From contig CALKNK010000015.1 of the NCBI GenBank assembly GCA_938091165.1, positions 109,206 to 173,205 on the forward strand: a stretch of 64,000 nt of DNA, in the 5' to 3' direction. Position 1 is the stretch's first letter. Each line of letters begins with the position of its first letter. The translations under genes and the position numbers were made by a program. Source of the stretch: an uncultured Ilumatobacter sp. Its GTDB lineage: Bacteria > Actinomycetota > Acidimicrobiia > Acidimicrobiales > Ilumatobacteraceae. The notes beneath the pieces are model-generated. The model ran no database searches. It was given only the letters and a program-made list of their open reading frames with translations, and was not told the origin of the DNA. Positions 16,206 to 25,373 of this stretch are shown here, in pieces.

Positions 16206-19200
16206 CTAATCAGCTTCGACTAGGGCGCGCAAAAACTTCACGAGGAAGATTGCGGCGTCAGCCTTTGTGCCGTCGGGATTTCGGCGGGGGATCGGCACCA
16301 CCAATTGGCCTAGATCTTCTTTAAACTTAGCACCCTTCGACAAGCGCCGTAGCCGCATCAACTCGCTCATCTTGAGTTCGAGTGGGCTGAGCTTGGCATC
16401 AGTTGCCGAAATTTGAATGTCGCGCAGGCCGAGCCGGTGACACTCGGCGCGTAGGTAGCCGACCTGCAGTAAGGCTTCGGCAGGCTCGGGGAGTGGGCCG
16501 AAGCGGTCTTCCCATTCCGAGCGGATGTCGTCAACCTGCGCGTCGGTCTCGACGCCAGCGAGCCGACGGTAGGCCTCCAGCCGCAGCTCTTCTTTGGTGA
16601 CGTAGTCCGGCGGGAGAAACGAGTCGGTCGGTACGTCAAGTTTGATTTCGGTGGGGGCGTTCTTGGGCAGCTCACCCTTCATTTCACTGACCGCTTCGGT
16701 GACCATCTGACAATAGAGGTCGTAGCCAACTGCAGCAATGTGTCCGGACTGTGATTCTCCGAGCAGGCTGCCCGCTCCGCGGATCTCAAGGTCACGCATT
16801 GCGATCTTGAATCCGGACCCAAGTTCGGTTGACTCGCCGATGGTCCGGAGGCGCTCGTAGGCCTCCTCGGTCAGCACCTTGTCATGTGGATGAAATAAGT
16901 AGGCGTATGCGCGTTGTCCTGATCGACCAACCCGGCCGCGCAGCTGGTGCATTTGGCCAAGGCCAAGCAGGTCCGAGCGTTCGACGACGAGCGTGTTGAC
17001 CGATGGTATGTCGATTCCCGACTCGATGATTGTGGTGCAGACGAGTACGTCGTACCGGCCGTCCCAGAAGTCTTGGACAACGGTTTCGAGTATTGCCTCG
17101 TCCATCTGGCCGTGAGCGATGGCGATGCGGGCTTCGGGGACGAGCTGGCGGAGCCGCGCTGCAGCAGTGTCGATGGAACGCACCCTGTTATGGACCCAAA
17201 AGACTTGCCCCTCCCGCAAGAGCTCGCGGCGAATCGCTTCGATCGCCACGCGTTCGTCGTACTCGCCAACAAACGTCAGAATCGGTTGGCGTTCTGCCGG
17301 CGGGGTTTGCAGCAATGACAGGTCGCGAATGCCGACAAGGCTCATTTCGAGGGTGCGCGGAATCGGAGTGGCGGTGAGGGTCAGGACGTCGACGTTTGTC
17401 TTCATCCTCTTCATCTTCTCTTTGTGCTGCACTCCGAACCGTTGCTCCTCATCGACGACGAGCAGGCCGAGGTCCTTGAAATTGATGTCTGCGGCGAGCA
17501 GGCGATGGGTCCCTATGACACAGTCGATCTCACCCGACTTGACCTCGTCGATGACCCTTTTCGCCTGACTGGGGGTGAGAAATCGGGACAGCACCTCTAC
17601 TCGGATCGGGTAGCCCGCGAACCGGTCGGCGAAAGTATTGCCGTGCTGGCTTGCGAGTAGCGTGGTCGGTGCAAGGACAGCGACCTGTTTGCCATCCTGA
17701 ATGGCTTTGAACGATGCGCGGATTGCGATCTCGGTTTTGCCGAAACCGACATCGCCGCATACGAGGCGATCCATCGGGAACTCGCGTTCCATGTCGCCTT
17801 TGATGTCGTCGATTGCCTTACGTTGATCGGGCGTCTCGACGAACGGAAAGGCATCCTCCATTTCAGTCTGCCATGGCGTATCTAGAGCGAAGGAGTGGCC
17901 CTGTGCGGTGACACGCTGCTGATAGAGCAGCACGAGTTCCTGGGCGATCTGGCGAACCTCAGACTTAACGCGACTCTTGGCCTTGGCGAATTCAGACCCT
18001 CCAAGTTTGTGGAGGGCGGGCGCCTCACCACCGACGTATTGGCGTAATGAGTCGATCTGATCCGACGGGACGTACAGCTTGTCGTCGCCCTTATACGAAA
18101 TGAGTAGATAGTCGCGCTCAACGCCACCGATGGCCCGTTTGACCATTCCTTCATACTTGCCCACGCCGTGCTGGTGGTGCACAACGTAGTTGCCGGTCTT
18201 GAGATCTTCGAACGTTGACGCTGCATCGCGTTTGGGTTGCCGACGCGCCGTGCGGTGGGCCCGCCGACGGCCAGTTAGGTCGCTTTCGGCAACGATCGAG
18301 ATCTTTGCGTTGGGCAACGTCGCACCTCGATGCAGAGGCGCAACGACTATGTGCCCACCGGGACCGAGGCGCAAGACGCCTGAGGGATCCGCTAGCTGCC
18401 TGCGAACGGGAAAGTCCAGACCCTGGTCCAGCAAGAGTGAATGAAGCCGGTCGGCTGAACCGAAGCCGTCGGCAGCAACCACGACGCAGTAGCCGTTGCT
18501 AATCAGCTGGGTAAGACGATCTGTGAGACCCGAACCATCGCCCCCCACCGGCCCCCACCCCGAGGCCTCGACGACCGGTATGTCGGGGGACTCAGGTGTG
18601 GAGTCGAGAGACCAGAAGTTTGCTGTTTCGCTGGACAGCAACGTTTCGGGGTCGGCGTGGAGCCGTGGGAACGACTTGTCCGGGTCGCGAGCCCAGGTCC
18701 CGGCGAGCGTGCGAGCGAGATCGTCCTCTTCTGCTATCAGGTCTTTGGCTCGATCGAGCATGCGCCGAGGCTCAACGAGCAGTACCTTGGCATCGTCGGG
18801 TAAGACATCGGTGAGTAGTCGATTACTATCGATCAGCCATGGCAGCCAGCTTTCCATGCCGTCGAAGTGAGCCCCTTCGGCTAGCCGCTCCCATTGTTCC
18901 CGCCCCCACGGCTCGCTGGACACCAGGCCGGCCGCTCGTTGGCGCACATCGTCGGTTGGCATGAGCTCTCGGGCTGGAAAAATCGTCGCGCCGGTCAGGT
19001 CGTCGGTCGAACGTTGGTCGTTGACACCGAAGCGTGTGAGACGGTCGACTTCGTCCCCCCAAAGGTCGATTCGGATCGGCGCCTTGCCGGTTGACGGGTA
19101 CACATCAAAGATGGCACCCCGCCGTGCGAACTCACCGCGATGTTCGACTAGTTCTTCGCGCCGGTAGCCGAACTCGACGAGCTGTCTGGCTAGTGCTTCG

Positions 19201-19697
19201 GGGTCAATCTCGATACCGGGCCGGACGGCAATCGGTTCGATTGTGGCCGCCCCGGGTCCTAATTTCTGGAGCAGTGAGCGAATTCCGGCGACGATAATTT
19301 TTGGTGCTTGTTCTCCACGATGAAGTCGCCAAAGGACTTCAAGTCGTTGCCCCATGGTTTCAACGCTCGGGCTCACTCGCTCGAACGGGAGAGTTTCCCA
19401 GCCGGGGAACATCACGACGTCTCCGGCAGGTGCGAACTGTGCAAGGTCGTCGACGAGTTGGCCAGCCATTGTTCCGGTGGGGCATGCCACGACCAGAGGC
19501 CGTCGACTCGACAGGTGAGCGAGGGCGGCAATAGAGATCGGGCGGGCAACCTCGACGACAGCGAGGCGCGCGCTGGGGTCACCCAAAGCGCGGGTTAAAC
19601 CGGGTTCGTTGCGGAGAAGTCCTGGCAGCGATTCCAGTGGGGCGTGGCTGCCCATAGTGAGGGCGGGACCTGGTGCGCCGGAAAACGTCGTTGTCAT
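16206..19697 (-). CDS. mfd: Transcription-repair coupling factor Mfd
   Basis: 1163-residue DNA translocase that removes RNA polymerase stalled at lesions and recruits UvrA. In order: a UvrB-like damage-recognition homology region (residues about 30-330), the RNAP-interaction domain (KTGNYVVHHQHGVGKYEGM, about 485-520), RecG-like helicase motifs including Walker A GDVGFGKTE, the DEEQRFG box and TLTATPIPRT, and the TRCF C-terminal domain. Length and motif set are complete. Its start overlaps the pth stop by 4 bp. Confidence 0.97.
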   Translation of the reverse strand: MTTTFSGAPGPALTMGSHAPLESLPGLLRNEPGLTRALGDPSARLAVVEVARPISIAALAHLSSRRPLVVACPTGTMAGQLVDDLAQFAPAGDVVMFPGWETLPFERVSPSVETMGQRLEVLWRLHRGEQAPKIIVAGIRSLLQKLGPGAATIEPIAVRPGIEIDPEALARQLVEFGYRREELVEHRGEFARRGAIFDVYPSTGKAPIRIDLWGDEVDRLTRFGVNDQRSTDDLTGATIFPARELMPTDDVRQRAAGLVSSEPWGREQWERLAEGAHFDGMESWLPWLIDSNRLLTDVLPDDAKVLLVEPRRMLDRAKDLIAEEDDLARTLAGTWARDPDKSFPRLHADPETLLSSETANFWSLDSTPESPDIPVVEASGWGPVGGDGSGLTDRLTQLISNGYCVVVAADGFGSADRLHSLLLDQGLDFPVRRQLADPSGVLRLGPGGHIVVAPLHRGATLPNAKISIVAESDLTGRRRAHRTARRQPKRDAASTFEDLKTGNYVVHHQHGVGKYEGMVKRAIGGVERDYLLISYKGDDKLYVPSDQIDSLRQYVGGEAPALHKLGGSEFAKAKSRVKSEVRQIAQELVLLYQQRVTAQGHSFALDTPWQTEMEDAFPFVETPDQRKAIDDIKGDMEREFPMDRLVCGDVGFGKTEIAIRASFKAIQDGKQVAVLAPTTLLASQHGNTFADRFAGYPIRVEVLSRFLTPSQAKRVIDEVKSGEIDCVIGTHRLLAADINFKDLGLLVVDEEQRFGVQHKEKMKRMKTNVDVLTLTATPIPRTLEMSLVGIRDLSLLQTPPAERQPILTFVGEYDERVAIEAIRRELLREGQVFWVHNRVRSIDTAAARLRQLVPEARIAIAHGQMDEAILETVVQDFWDGRYDVLVCTTIIESGIDIPSVNTLVVERSDLLGLGQMHQLRGRVGRSGQRAYAYLFHPHDKVLTEEAYERLRTIGESTELGSGFKIAMRDLEIRGAGSLLGESQSGHIAAVGYDLYCQMVTEAVSEMKGELPKNAPTEIKLDVPTDSFLPPDYVTKEELRLEAYRRLAGVETDAQVDDIRSEWEDRFGPLPEPAEALLQVGYLRAECHRLGLRDIQISATDAKLSPLELKMSELMRLRRLSKGAKFKEDLGQLVVPIPRRNPDGTKADAAIFLVKFLRALVEAD

Positions 19698-20311
19698 CGC
19701 TTGACGTTGTATCGCTGCATCGCAGCATCTACCCCGTTGGACACGATCATTTCCACTGCGTCGGCGGCATCGGCAATCGTCACGTCAAGGAGTTCCCGTT
19801 CGCGTTTCGGAACCTTTGACAGTACGTAGTTCTTGCCAGCACCCGATGGAGGTTTGCCGACACCGATGCGGACACGGATGAAATCCTGCGTCCGCAGGTG
19901 CTGCTTCATCGAACGCAATCCATTGTGCCCGGCCAGTCCGCCGCCGACTTTGACTTTTAGTTCGCCCGGCGAAAGGTCGAGTTCGTCGTGCACCACGATG
20001 ATTTGGTCAGCAGCGGCGATGCGAAATCGGCGGACAAGCGCCCCGACTGCCTGGCCTGACTGGTTCATGTACGTGATGGGAAACGCAAGCACGACACGCT
20101 CGTCGCCGTCGGCACCGCTGAGACGCGTCTCACAGAGTAGCGCATTGTCACGACCGCTTTTGAGCGTCGAACGTGTACGTCCCGCAAGAGCCATGATCAC
20201 ATCTTCACCAACATTGTGTCGAGTGCCGACATACTTTGGGCCAGGGTTACCGAGTCCGACGACGAGCCAATCGAACGGATCGCCTTTTCCTGTGCGTCCG
20301 AACAGGCCCAT
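19694..20311 (-). CDS. pth: Peptidyl-tRNA hydrolase
   Basis: 205-residue enzyme recycling peptidyl-tRNAs released prematurely from ribosomes. The family motifs are clear: GLGNPGPKYVGTRHNVG with the substrate-binding Asn and catalytic His, the YMNQSG segment, VVHDELDLSPG with the catalytic Asp and GLAGHNGLRS. It lies downstream of the L25 gene, a common bacterial pairing, and overlaps mfd by 4 bp. Confidence 0.96.
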   Translation of the reverse strand: MGLFGRTGKGDPFDWLVVGLGNPGPKYVGTRHNVGEDVIMALAGRTRSTLKSGRDNALLCETRLSGADGDERVVLAFPITYMNQSGQAVGALVRRFRIAAADQIIVVHDELDLSPGELKVKVGGGLAGHNGLRSMKQHLRTQDFIRVRIGVGKPPSGAGKNYVLSKVPKRERELLDVTIADAADAVEMIVSNGVDAAMQRYNVKR

Positions 20312-20379
20312 GTCAGTGTGATCTGTGCGTGCGATCCGGATGAGAACAAGCGGTGAGTAGAGCCGCGGAGCTCGTTAGC

Positions 20380-21036
20380 TCAAGCGGAGTCGTCGCCAGC
20401 GGCGTCGCCAGCGGCGTCGCCCTCTTCGCCCTCTTCGGCTGCGGCTTCGGCTGCGGCTTCCTCGGCGTCGAGCACCGGGGTGCGCATTGTGAGGACAGTG
20501 ACGACCGGGAACTCTGGGTCAGCTGCTGCGGTGACGCCTGCAGGCAGCGGAATCTCCGCAACGCGGATAGTTGTGTCCATATCCATGGCGGAGATGTCGA
20601 TAACAATTTCGTCGGGAATGTTGCGTGGTGTCGTTACCACTTCGAGTTCGGTCATGGTGAGGTCCACAAGCCCGCCTTCACCCTCGACGGCTTTGGCTTC
20701 GCCCTCTAGGCGAACCGGTACGGCAACGGTGACTTCTTCGTTCAGGTTGACCTGGATGAAGTCGATGTGCTGCACGTTGCGTTTCACTGGGTGGCGCTGA
20801 ATGTCCTTCACGAGCGCTGGGTACACCTCGCCATCGACGGTGAGGTCAAGGATCGTGTTCAGCCCAGCGGCGCCCGACAGTGCAACACGTAGATCTCGCC
20901 GAACGACAGTCACGCTGACTGGGTCCATGCCGTGACCGTAGACGACGCCAGGAATTCGGTCATCGGCACGTAGACGCCGGGCAGAGGCGCTCCCAGTTGT
21001 GCGGCCAGATTCGGCGAGAAGAACGGTCTCAGACAT
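20380..21036 (-). CDS. rplY: 50S ribosomal protein L25 / general stress protein Ctc
   Basis: 218 residues of the long (CTC) form. An N-terminal 5S-rRNA-binding L25 domain (RLRADDRIPGVVYG, about residues 20-35) is followed by the TL5-type beta domain and an acidic, Ala/Gly/Asp-rich C-terminal tail encoded by a 12-bp tandem repeat. Start ATG at 21036 with aagga upstream. The 287-bp gap before it, after prs, should contain its promoter. Confidence 0.94.
   Translation of the reverse strand: MSETVLLAESGRTTGSASARRLRADDRIPGVVYGHGMDPVSVTVVRRDLRVALSGAAGLNTILDLTVDGEVYPALVKDIQRHPVKRNVQHIDFIQVNLNEEVTVAVPVRLEGEAKAVEGEGGLVDLTMTELEVVTTPRNIPDEIVIDISAMDMDTTIRVAEIPLPAGVTAAADPEFPVVTVLTMRTPVLDAEEAAAEAAAEEGEEGDAAGDAAGDDSA
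20392..20421 (-). repeat. 12-bp tandem repeat in the L25 acidic tail
   Basis: Two and a half perfect copies of a 12-bp unit (plus-strand GTCGCCAGCGGC) at 20392-20403, 20404-20415 and 20416-20421. It encodes a GDAA repeat near the C-terminus and could vary in copy number between strains without breaking the frame. Confidence 0.85.
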
Positions 21037-21323
21037 GGTTTTCGGTCCTTGGTTCAGGTGGAGATCTCAGGTGACGCTCGGAGCGAACGTTGATACAGCA
21101 GAGAGCAACGCTATCGCCCGCGTCACCCATCCCCTCTCGCGTTAGCGCACGTGATGCTTGCCCTACCCCAACAGAAAGTGTGACTTCAGCGTCGTCAAGC
21201 CATCATTTTCCGTGCATCTGATCAAATCTGAACTATTGATGCGCTCGGTACGTCCAAAGCTGACGAACGATGCCCAGGTAAAGATTTTGAGAAATGGGTG
21301 TGGATCAGCGGGCATGGAGGTTG

Positions 21324-22313
21324 TTACGAGAGGTTTTCGCCGTCGAAGATGACGCTCACGCTGGTGTCGTCAAATACCGCGCCGAGTGCTTCTGCGATGA
21401 GTGGCGCAACCGAGAGAATTTCGATATTTGGGAGCTGCTTCTCGGCCGGCAGCGGCAGTGTGTTTGTCAGGACGATTTTTTCGAGAGGGCTGTTCTTCAG
21501 CCGATCGATGGCTGGACCGGACAAGACGCCGTGAGTTGCCATGGCCCATACATTCCGAGCGCCGCGCTTCATCAGCAGCTCGGCAGCGGCCACGATGGTG
21601 CCGCCGGTGTCGATCATGTCGTCGGTCAGGACGCACGTGCGCCCTTCAACGTCGCCCATTACCTCCGCGGCCTCGGCAACGTTGGTGGTGCCTTTTGGTC
21701 GCCGCTTGTAAATAAAAGCCAGGTCCGCACCTATGTCGCCGAGGTGTTGTGCCATGCGTTCGGCTACTTTGATTCGGCCAGCATCAGGCGACACGATCAC
21801 CGGTGCGGTCGAATTCCGGCGGACGTAGGCTTCAAGCACAGGCATGGCAGTGAGGTGATCGACCGGACCATCGAAGAAGCCCTGGATTTGACCGGAGTGA
21901 AGATCGATCGAGATCATTCGCTTGGCGCCAGCGGCTTTGAACATGTCAGCGACGAGGCGTGCCGTGATTGGCTCACGCCCAGCCGCCTTTCGGTCCTGGC
22001 GGGCGTAGCCGTAGAACGGGACGACTGCCGTGATGCGCTTGGCTGACGCACGTGAGGCAGCATCGATCATGATGAGGTGTTCCATGATCGAGTCGTTGAC
22101 GGATCGGTCATCGACGCCGTAGTGAGTCTGCATAATGAAGACGTCCGTACCGCGCACGGATTCACCGAAGCTGCAACGCACTTCACCGTTGGCGAACTCA
22201 ACGAGATTGTCGCTGCCAACTTCGATGTCGAGATGCTGGGCCACCTCCTGAGCGAGTGCAGGATGGGTGCGGCCCGTATAGAGAGCGAGGCGCTTGGTGG
22301 TGACCTTTTCCAT
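21324..22313 (-). CDS. prs: Ribose-phosphate pyrophosphokinase (PRPP synthase)
   Basis: 329-residue class I PRPP synthase supplying PRPP for nucleotide, His and Trp synthesis. Motifs: FANGEVRCSFGESVRG near the N-terminus, the DLHSGQIQGFF flexible loop, PDAGRIKVAERMA and the PRPP-binding loop DDMIDTGGTI. Located 41 bp after glmU, so the two are probably co-transcribed, a conserved pairing. Confidence 0.96.
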   Translation of the reverse strand: MEKVTTKRLALYTGRTHPALAQEVAQHLDIEVGSDNLVEFANGEVRCSFGESVRGTDVFIMQTHYGVDDRSVNDSIMEHLIMIDAASRASAKRITAVVPFYGYARQDRKAAGREPITARLVADMFKAAGAKRMISIDLHSGQIQGFFDGPVDHLTAMPVLEAYVRRNSTAPVIVSPDAGRIKVAERMAQHLGDIGADLAFIYKRRPKGTTNVAEAAEVMGDVEGRTCVLTDDMIDTGGTIVAAAELLMKRGARNVWAMATHGVLSGPAIDRLKNSPLEKIVLTNTLPLPAEKQLPNIEILSVAPLIAEALGAVFDDTSVSVIFDGENLS

Positions 22314-22354
22314 GTGAAGTCCCGGGTGAGTTTGAGGTTGGATGGGGACGGGAT

Positions 22355-23440
22355 CTACCCGACGGGGGCAGTGTAGAACGCGCCGGTCGTCGCGTTCGAA
22401 AGGACAGCGGACCCCGCAGGCAGATGCGCATACGGACCGACGACGGTGTCGTTGCCAATCTCGGCATTGTGGCCGACGCTGTGTTCCACGACTGCGCCGT
22501 TGCCGACTGTGCAGTCAGATAGACGCGTGTCGGGCCCCAACTCGCAGCCGTCCCCGATTACGGTTGCGCCCTGCAGCATTGTGCCGGGGTACAGCGTGAC
22601 GTCGCGACCGATCGTGACGTTCACATCAATGAAAGTCTGACGCGGGTCAAGCATCGTGACGCCGTTGAGGAGCCAGTGGCGGTTGGTGCGGTTACGTAGC
22701 TCACGTTCGGCGAGAGCAAGTTGCCATCGGTCGTTAACACCTTGCGTCTCTGCTGCGTCGGCCTGGACCGCTCCGACACGATGACCCATGTCGGCGAGGG
22801 CAGCAACTACATCGGTGAGGTAATACTCGCCTTGAGCGTTGTCAGTGGTGAGGTTGCGAAGCGCCGGTCCGAGCAGGTCGCGGCGAAAGCACAGAATGCC
22901 AGTGTTCCATTCTTTGATGTCGAGTTCATCAGGCGAGGCGTCGCGTTGCTCGACGATGCGAGCTACCTGACCGTCTTTCTTGCGTATAATTCGACCGTAT
23001 CCGGTTGGGTCCTCAAGCACGCTTGTCAAGAGCGTGCATGCATTTTGATTGGCGACATGGGTGGCGACCAGTTCGTCTAGCGTCTCGGGCCCGAGGAGGG
23101 GCGTGTCGCCTGGCAGTATGACGATGGTGGCTTCGTCGTCGTAATCGTCGCCGTCGAATGCGGTCATGCCGACGGCGGCTGCATCACCCGTGCCATTTTG
23201 TTCAAGCTGTTCGACGAACGCCACGTTGGCCCAGTCCGGTGCACGCTCGGCGACTTTGCTCATGACTGACTCAGCCTGGTGACCGACCACGACGGAGGTG
23301 CGAGTCGGCTGGAGTTTCTCAAGCGCATGGATCACGTGGAGCACCATGGCGCGCCCACAAATAAGGTGGAGCGGCTTCGGGCGACTCGATCGCATGCGAG
23401 AGCCTTCTCCAGCAGCGAGGACGATTGCGGAAACACTCAT
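22355..23440 (-). CDS. glmU: GlmU-type UDP-GlcNAc pyrophosphorylase with truncated acetyltransferase domain
   Basis: 361 residues against about 450-490 for bifunctional GlmU. The N-terminal uridylyltransferase domain is intact (LAAGEGSRMRS, QNGTGDAA, LPGDTPLL, EWNTGI and the NAQGEYYLTDVV segment). The left-handed beta-helix domain starts normally (hexapeptide-like repeats from about 265) but stops after VGPYAHLPAGS, before the acetyltransferase active-site His region of E. coli GlmU. There are only 41 bp before prs, so no missing C-terminal part follows. It may make UDP-GlcNAc only if another enzyme acetylates GlcN-1-P. Its start codon shares one base with the upstream tRNA CCA end. Confidence 0.9.
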   Translation of the reverse strand: MSVSAIVLAAGEGSRMRSSRPKPLHLICGRAMVLHVIHALEKLQPTRTSVVVGHQAESVMSKVAERAPDWANVAFVEQLEQNGTGDAAAVGMTAFDGDDYDDEATIVILPGDTPLLGPETLDELVATHVANQNACTLLTSVLEDPTGYGRIIRKKDGQVARIVEQRDASPDELDIKEWNTGILCFRRDLLGPALRNLTTDNAQGEYYLTDVVAALADMGHRVGAVQADAAETQGVNDRWQLALAERELRNRTNRHWLLNGVTMLDPRQTFIDVNVTIGRDVTLYPGTMLQGATVIGDGCELGPDTRLSDCTVGNGAVVEHSVGHNAEIGNDTVVGPYAHLPAGSAVLSNATTGAFYTAPVG

Positions 23441-23513
23441 GGTTCCGGGGGGAGGAATCGAACCCCCATTCTCGGCACCAAAAACCGCTGTCTTGCCGTT
23501 AGACGACCCCGGA
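23440..23513 (-). tRNA. tRNA-Gln (anticodon UUG), CCA end encoded
   Basis: A cloverleaf can be drawn on the minus strand: acceptor TCCGGGG/CCCCGGA, D-arm GTCT/AGAC, anticodon loop TTTTGGT with anticodon TTG, and T-arm GGGGG-TTCGATT-CCTCC. The 3' discriminator A and CCA occupy 23443-23440. The final A is also the first base of the glmU ATG. The outer anticodon-stem pair is mismatched. Confidence 0.88.
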
Positions 23514-23640
23514 GTGGATCAGTCGACAAGCTACCGGAGTAGACGGCCTGCACAACTGATTGGTGTACTGAGATGGAGTCGCTCGCTGCTTAGCTCAGAG
23601 TGACCGCTTGCGAGGTGAGACCGATAGCGTCATGGTCCTT

Positions 23641-23733
23641 ATGGGTTCGTTGATTAAGAAGCGCCGCAAGCGTATGCGGAAGAAGAAGCACAAGAAGATG
23701 CTGCGCCGCACGCGTCACCAGCGTCGCAAATAG
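23641..23733 (+). CDS. Small basic ribosomal protein, bS22 / AURKAIP1-COX24 domain type
   Basis: 30 residues, MGSLIKKRRKRMRKKKHK and so on, about two thirds Lys/Arg. The start and the KKRRKRM ... LRRTRHQRR layout match the tiny AURKAIP1/COX24-domain protein found in mycobacterial 30S subunits (bS22). An in-frame ATG at 23632 would add three residues, but the family begins MGS. Transcribed divergently from tRNA-Gln/glmU across a 127-bp gap. Missed by length-filtered gene finding. Confidence 0.88.
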   Translation: MGSLIKKRRKRMRKKKHKKMLRRTRHQRRK

Positions 23734-23758
23734 ATCATTTCATTATGCGGTCGGGTGC

Positions 23759-24547
23759 TCAATGCTTCTGATTCGTTGCCACATCTGACGGCACTGTGTG
23801 TGCCATGACAACCGTTGCGCCCTTGTCGACTAGGTCGGTAAGGGCGTTGCCATGTTTGCCATCGGTGAACCAGGTAGCGCCGCTTCCGGCGAGCTTCGGT
23901 GCTGTTCCGGTCCGTTCGGCGACGGCGTCGCGCCACCATGCCAGTCGTGGTTCGACTGCAAGAGCTGCGGGTTCGAGGTCGTTGGGCCCATGTGCGGTCG
24001 GGCCGCCGAGCTTGTCCCACGCCCGGTACGCGGCTGGAGTGTTGACTGCTAGTGGGGGAATGATGAGAGTCACATCTCGGTCGACGTGTGGGAGCGGCTC
24101 GATCATTTCGCCGATGCCGGTGACTCGGGCTCGGCCACCAACGAGACAGAAGCTGATGTCAGCGCCAAGACCTGCGGCTCGTGCGAGCGATGCAGTGTCA
24201 ATGGGATAACCGGCCCAACGGAGCGCAGTGGCGGCATCGGTGGAGCCACCGCCGAGACCGCCGCCGTGCGGGATGCGTTTGTCAATGTTGACTTTTGCTG
24301 AGGTATTTGCGAGGGCGAGCGCATGAGCGACGAGGTTTGAGTTGTCGGTCGGTACACCGTCGGAGAATGGCCCTGTCGTCGCGAGCCCTGATCCAGATGG
24401 ATCAAATGTGAGGACATCGTGCAGGTTGAGGCTGACCATCTCGGCGTCGATGAGATGAAAGCCGTCGCTGCGAAGTCCGGTCATCTTTAGGCTTAAAGTG
24501 AGCTTGGCGTGCGCCCGCCATGAGCCTGGGCCGCAGATGTCAGTCAT
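23759..24547 (-). CDS. ispE: 4-diphosphocytidyl-2-C-methyl-D-erythritol kinase
   Basis: MEP-pathway kinase for isoprenoid precursors, 262 residues of the GHMP family. Seen: the N-terminal AHAKLTLSLKMTG strand, the ATP-binding Gly-rich loop PHGGGLGGGSTDAATAL (about 93-109) and the C-terminal KLAGSGATWF motif. It overlaps rsmA by 8 bp, in the conserved actinobacterial order metG-tatD-x-rsmA-ispE. Confidence 0.94.
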   Translation of the reverse strand: MTDICGPGSWRAHAKLTLSLKMTGLRSDGFHLIDAEMVSLNLHDVLTFDPSGSGLATTGPFSDGVPTDNSNLVAHALALANTSAKVNIDKRIPHGGGLGGGSTDAATALRWAGYPIDTASLARAAGLGADISFCLVGGRARVTGIGEMIEPLPHVDRDVTLIIPPLAVNTPAAYRAWDKLGGPTAHGPNDLEPAALAVEPRLAWWRDAVAERTGTAPKLAGSGATWFTDGKHGNALTDLVDKGATVVMAHTVPSDVATNQKH

Positions 24548-25367
24548 GCACGATCGCTGCCAGACGAACCCACGCGTTAACGTCGAGTTCTTCGGGTCGG
24601 TCCGTGCTGACTACGTCGGCCTCCTCGAATTGTTCGGCCTGGACCAAACCGCTCAGCGACTTGCGTAGCATCTTGCGGCGTTGTCCAAATGCGGTCTTCA
24701 CCAGCGTGAAGAGCTGTTCGGGGTCGGCTGCTGCGAGGTGATCAGGCATCGGGTCGTGGCGAGTGATTTCGACGAGGGCGGACTCTACGTTGGGGCGGGG
24801 AATAAACACTGTTGCGGGCACGAGCCCAACGATTCGGGCTGACCCCCAGTACGCGGCTTTGACGCTGACTGCGCCGTATCCCTTCGTCCGAACTGGCGCA
24901 GCAAAGCGTTCTGCGACTTCGCGCTGCACCATGACCAGAATTCGTCGCACTTGAGGGACTTCATCCAGAAGGTCGCAGACAAGCGGGGTTGCAACGTTGT
25001 AAGGGAGGTTAGCCACGAGGACCCAGCGATGATTCGGATCAAGCGTGGAGTCCCAGTCGATGCGCATTGCATCGCCTTCGATGACCTCAACGTTGGGTCG
25101 GTCGGCGACGATTTCTCGCAAGACGGGTACAACTCCTTTGTCAATTTCAAGCGCAGTCACCGCAGCGCCGGTGTCTGCCAGGGCCAGTGTGAGCGATCCG
25201 AGACCCGCACCGATCTCGACGACTTGGTCGCTGGTGCCGACGCAGGCAAGTTTGGCGATCCGGCGCACAGTGTTCGGGTCGGCGACAAAGTTCTGGCCCA
25301 AATCGCGCCTCGGCGCGAGCGAATGTTCTGTCAAGAGATCGTTGATACGTGGGCGTGAGTGCGTCAT
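24540..25367 (-). CDS. rsmA: 16S rRNA dimethyladenosine transferase (KsgA)
   Basis: 275-residue SAM-dependent enzyme that dimethylates the two adjacent adenines of helix 45 late in 30S assembly. Motifs: the family start DLGQNFVADPNTVRRI, SAM motif I VVEIGAGLGSLTLAL and the catalytic NLPYNVATPL. ATG start at 25367, six bases after the stop of the upstream barrel protein gene. Confidence 0.95.
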   Translation of the reverse strand: MTHSRPRINDLLTEHSLAPRRDLGQNFVADPNTVRRIAKLACVGTSDQVVEIGAGLGSLTLALADTGAAVTALEIDKGVVPVLREIVADRPNVEVIEGDAMRIDWDSTLDPNHRWVLVANLPYNVATPLVCDLLDEVPQVRRILVMVQREVAERFAAPVRTKGYGAVSVKAAYWGSARIVGLVPATVFIPRPNVESALVEITRHDPMPDHLAAADPEQLFTLVKTAFGQRRKMLRKSLSGLVQAEQFEEADVVSTDRPEELDVNAWVRLAAIVHD

Positions 25368-25373
25368 AACGCG

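Noticed and set aside
20363..20387. Stem-loop overlapping the L25 stop codon as terminator
   Set aside because: The stem has bulges and no T run follows in the direction of transcription; too weak to list.
22314..22354. Frameshift explanation for the short GlmU
   Set aside because: Only 41 bp separate the glmU stop from prs, so there is no room for a displaced C-terminal domain of about 100 residues.
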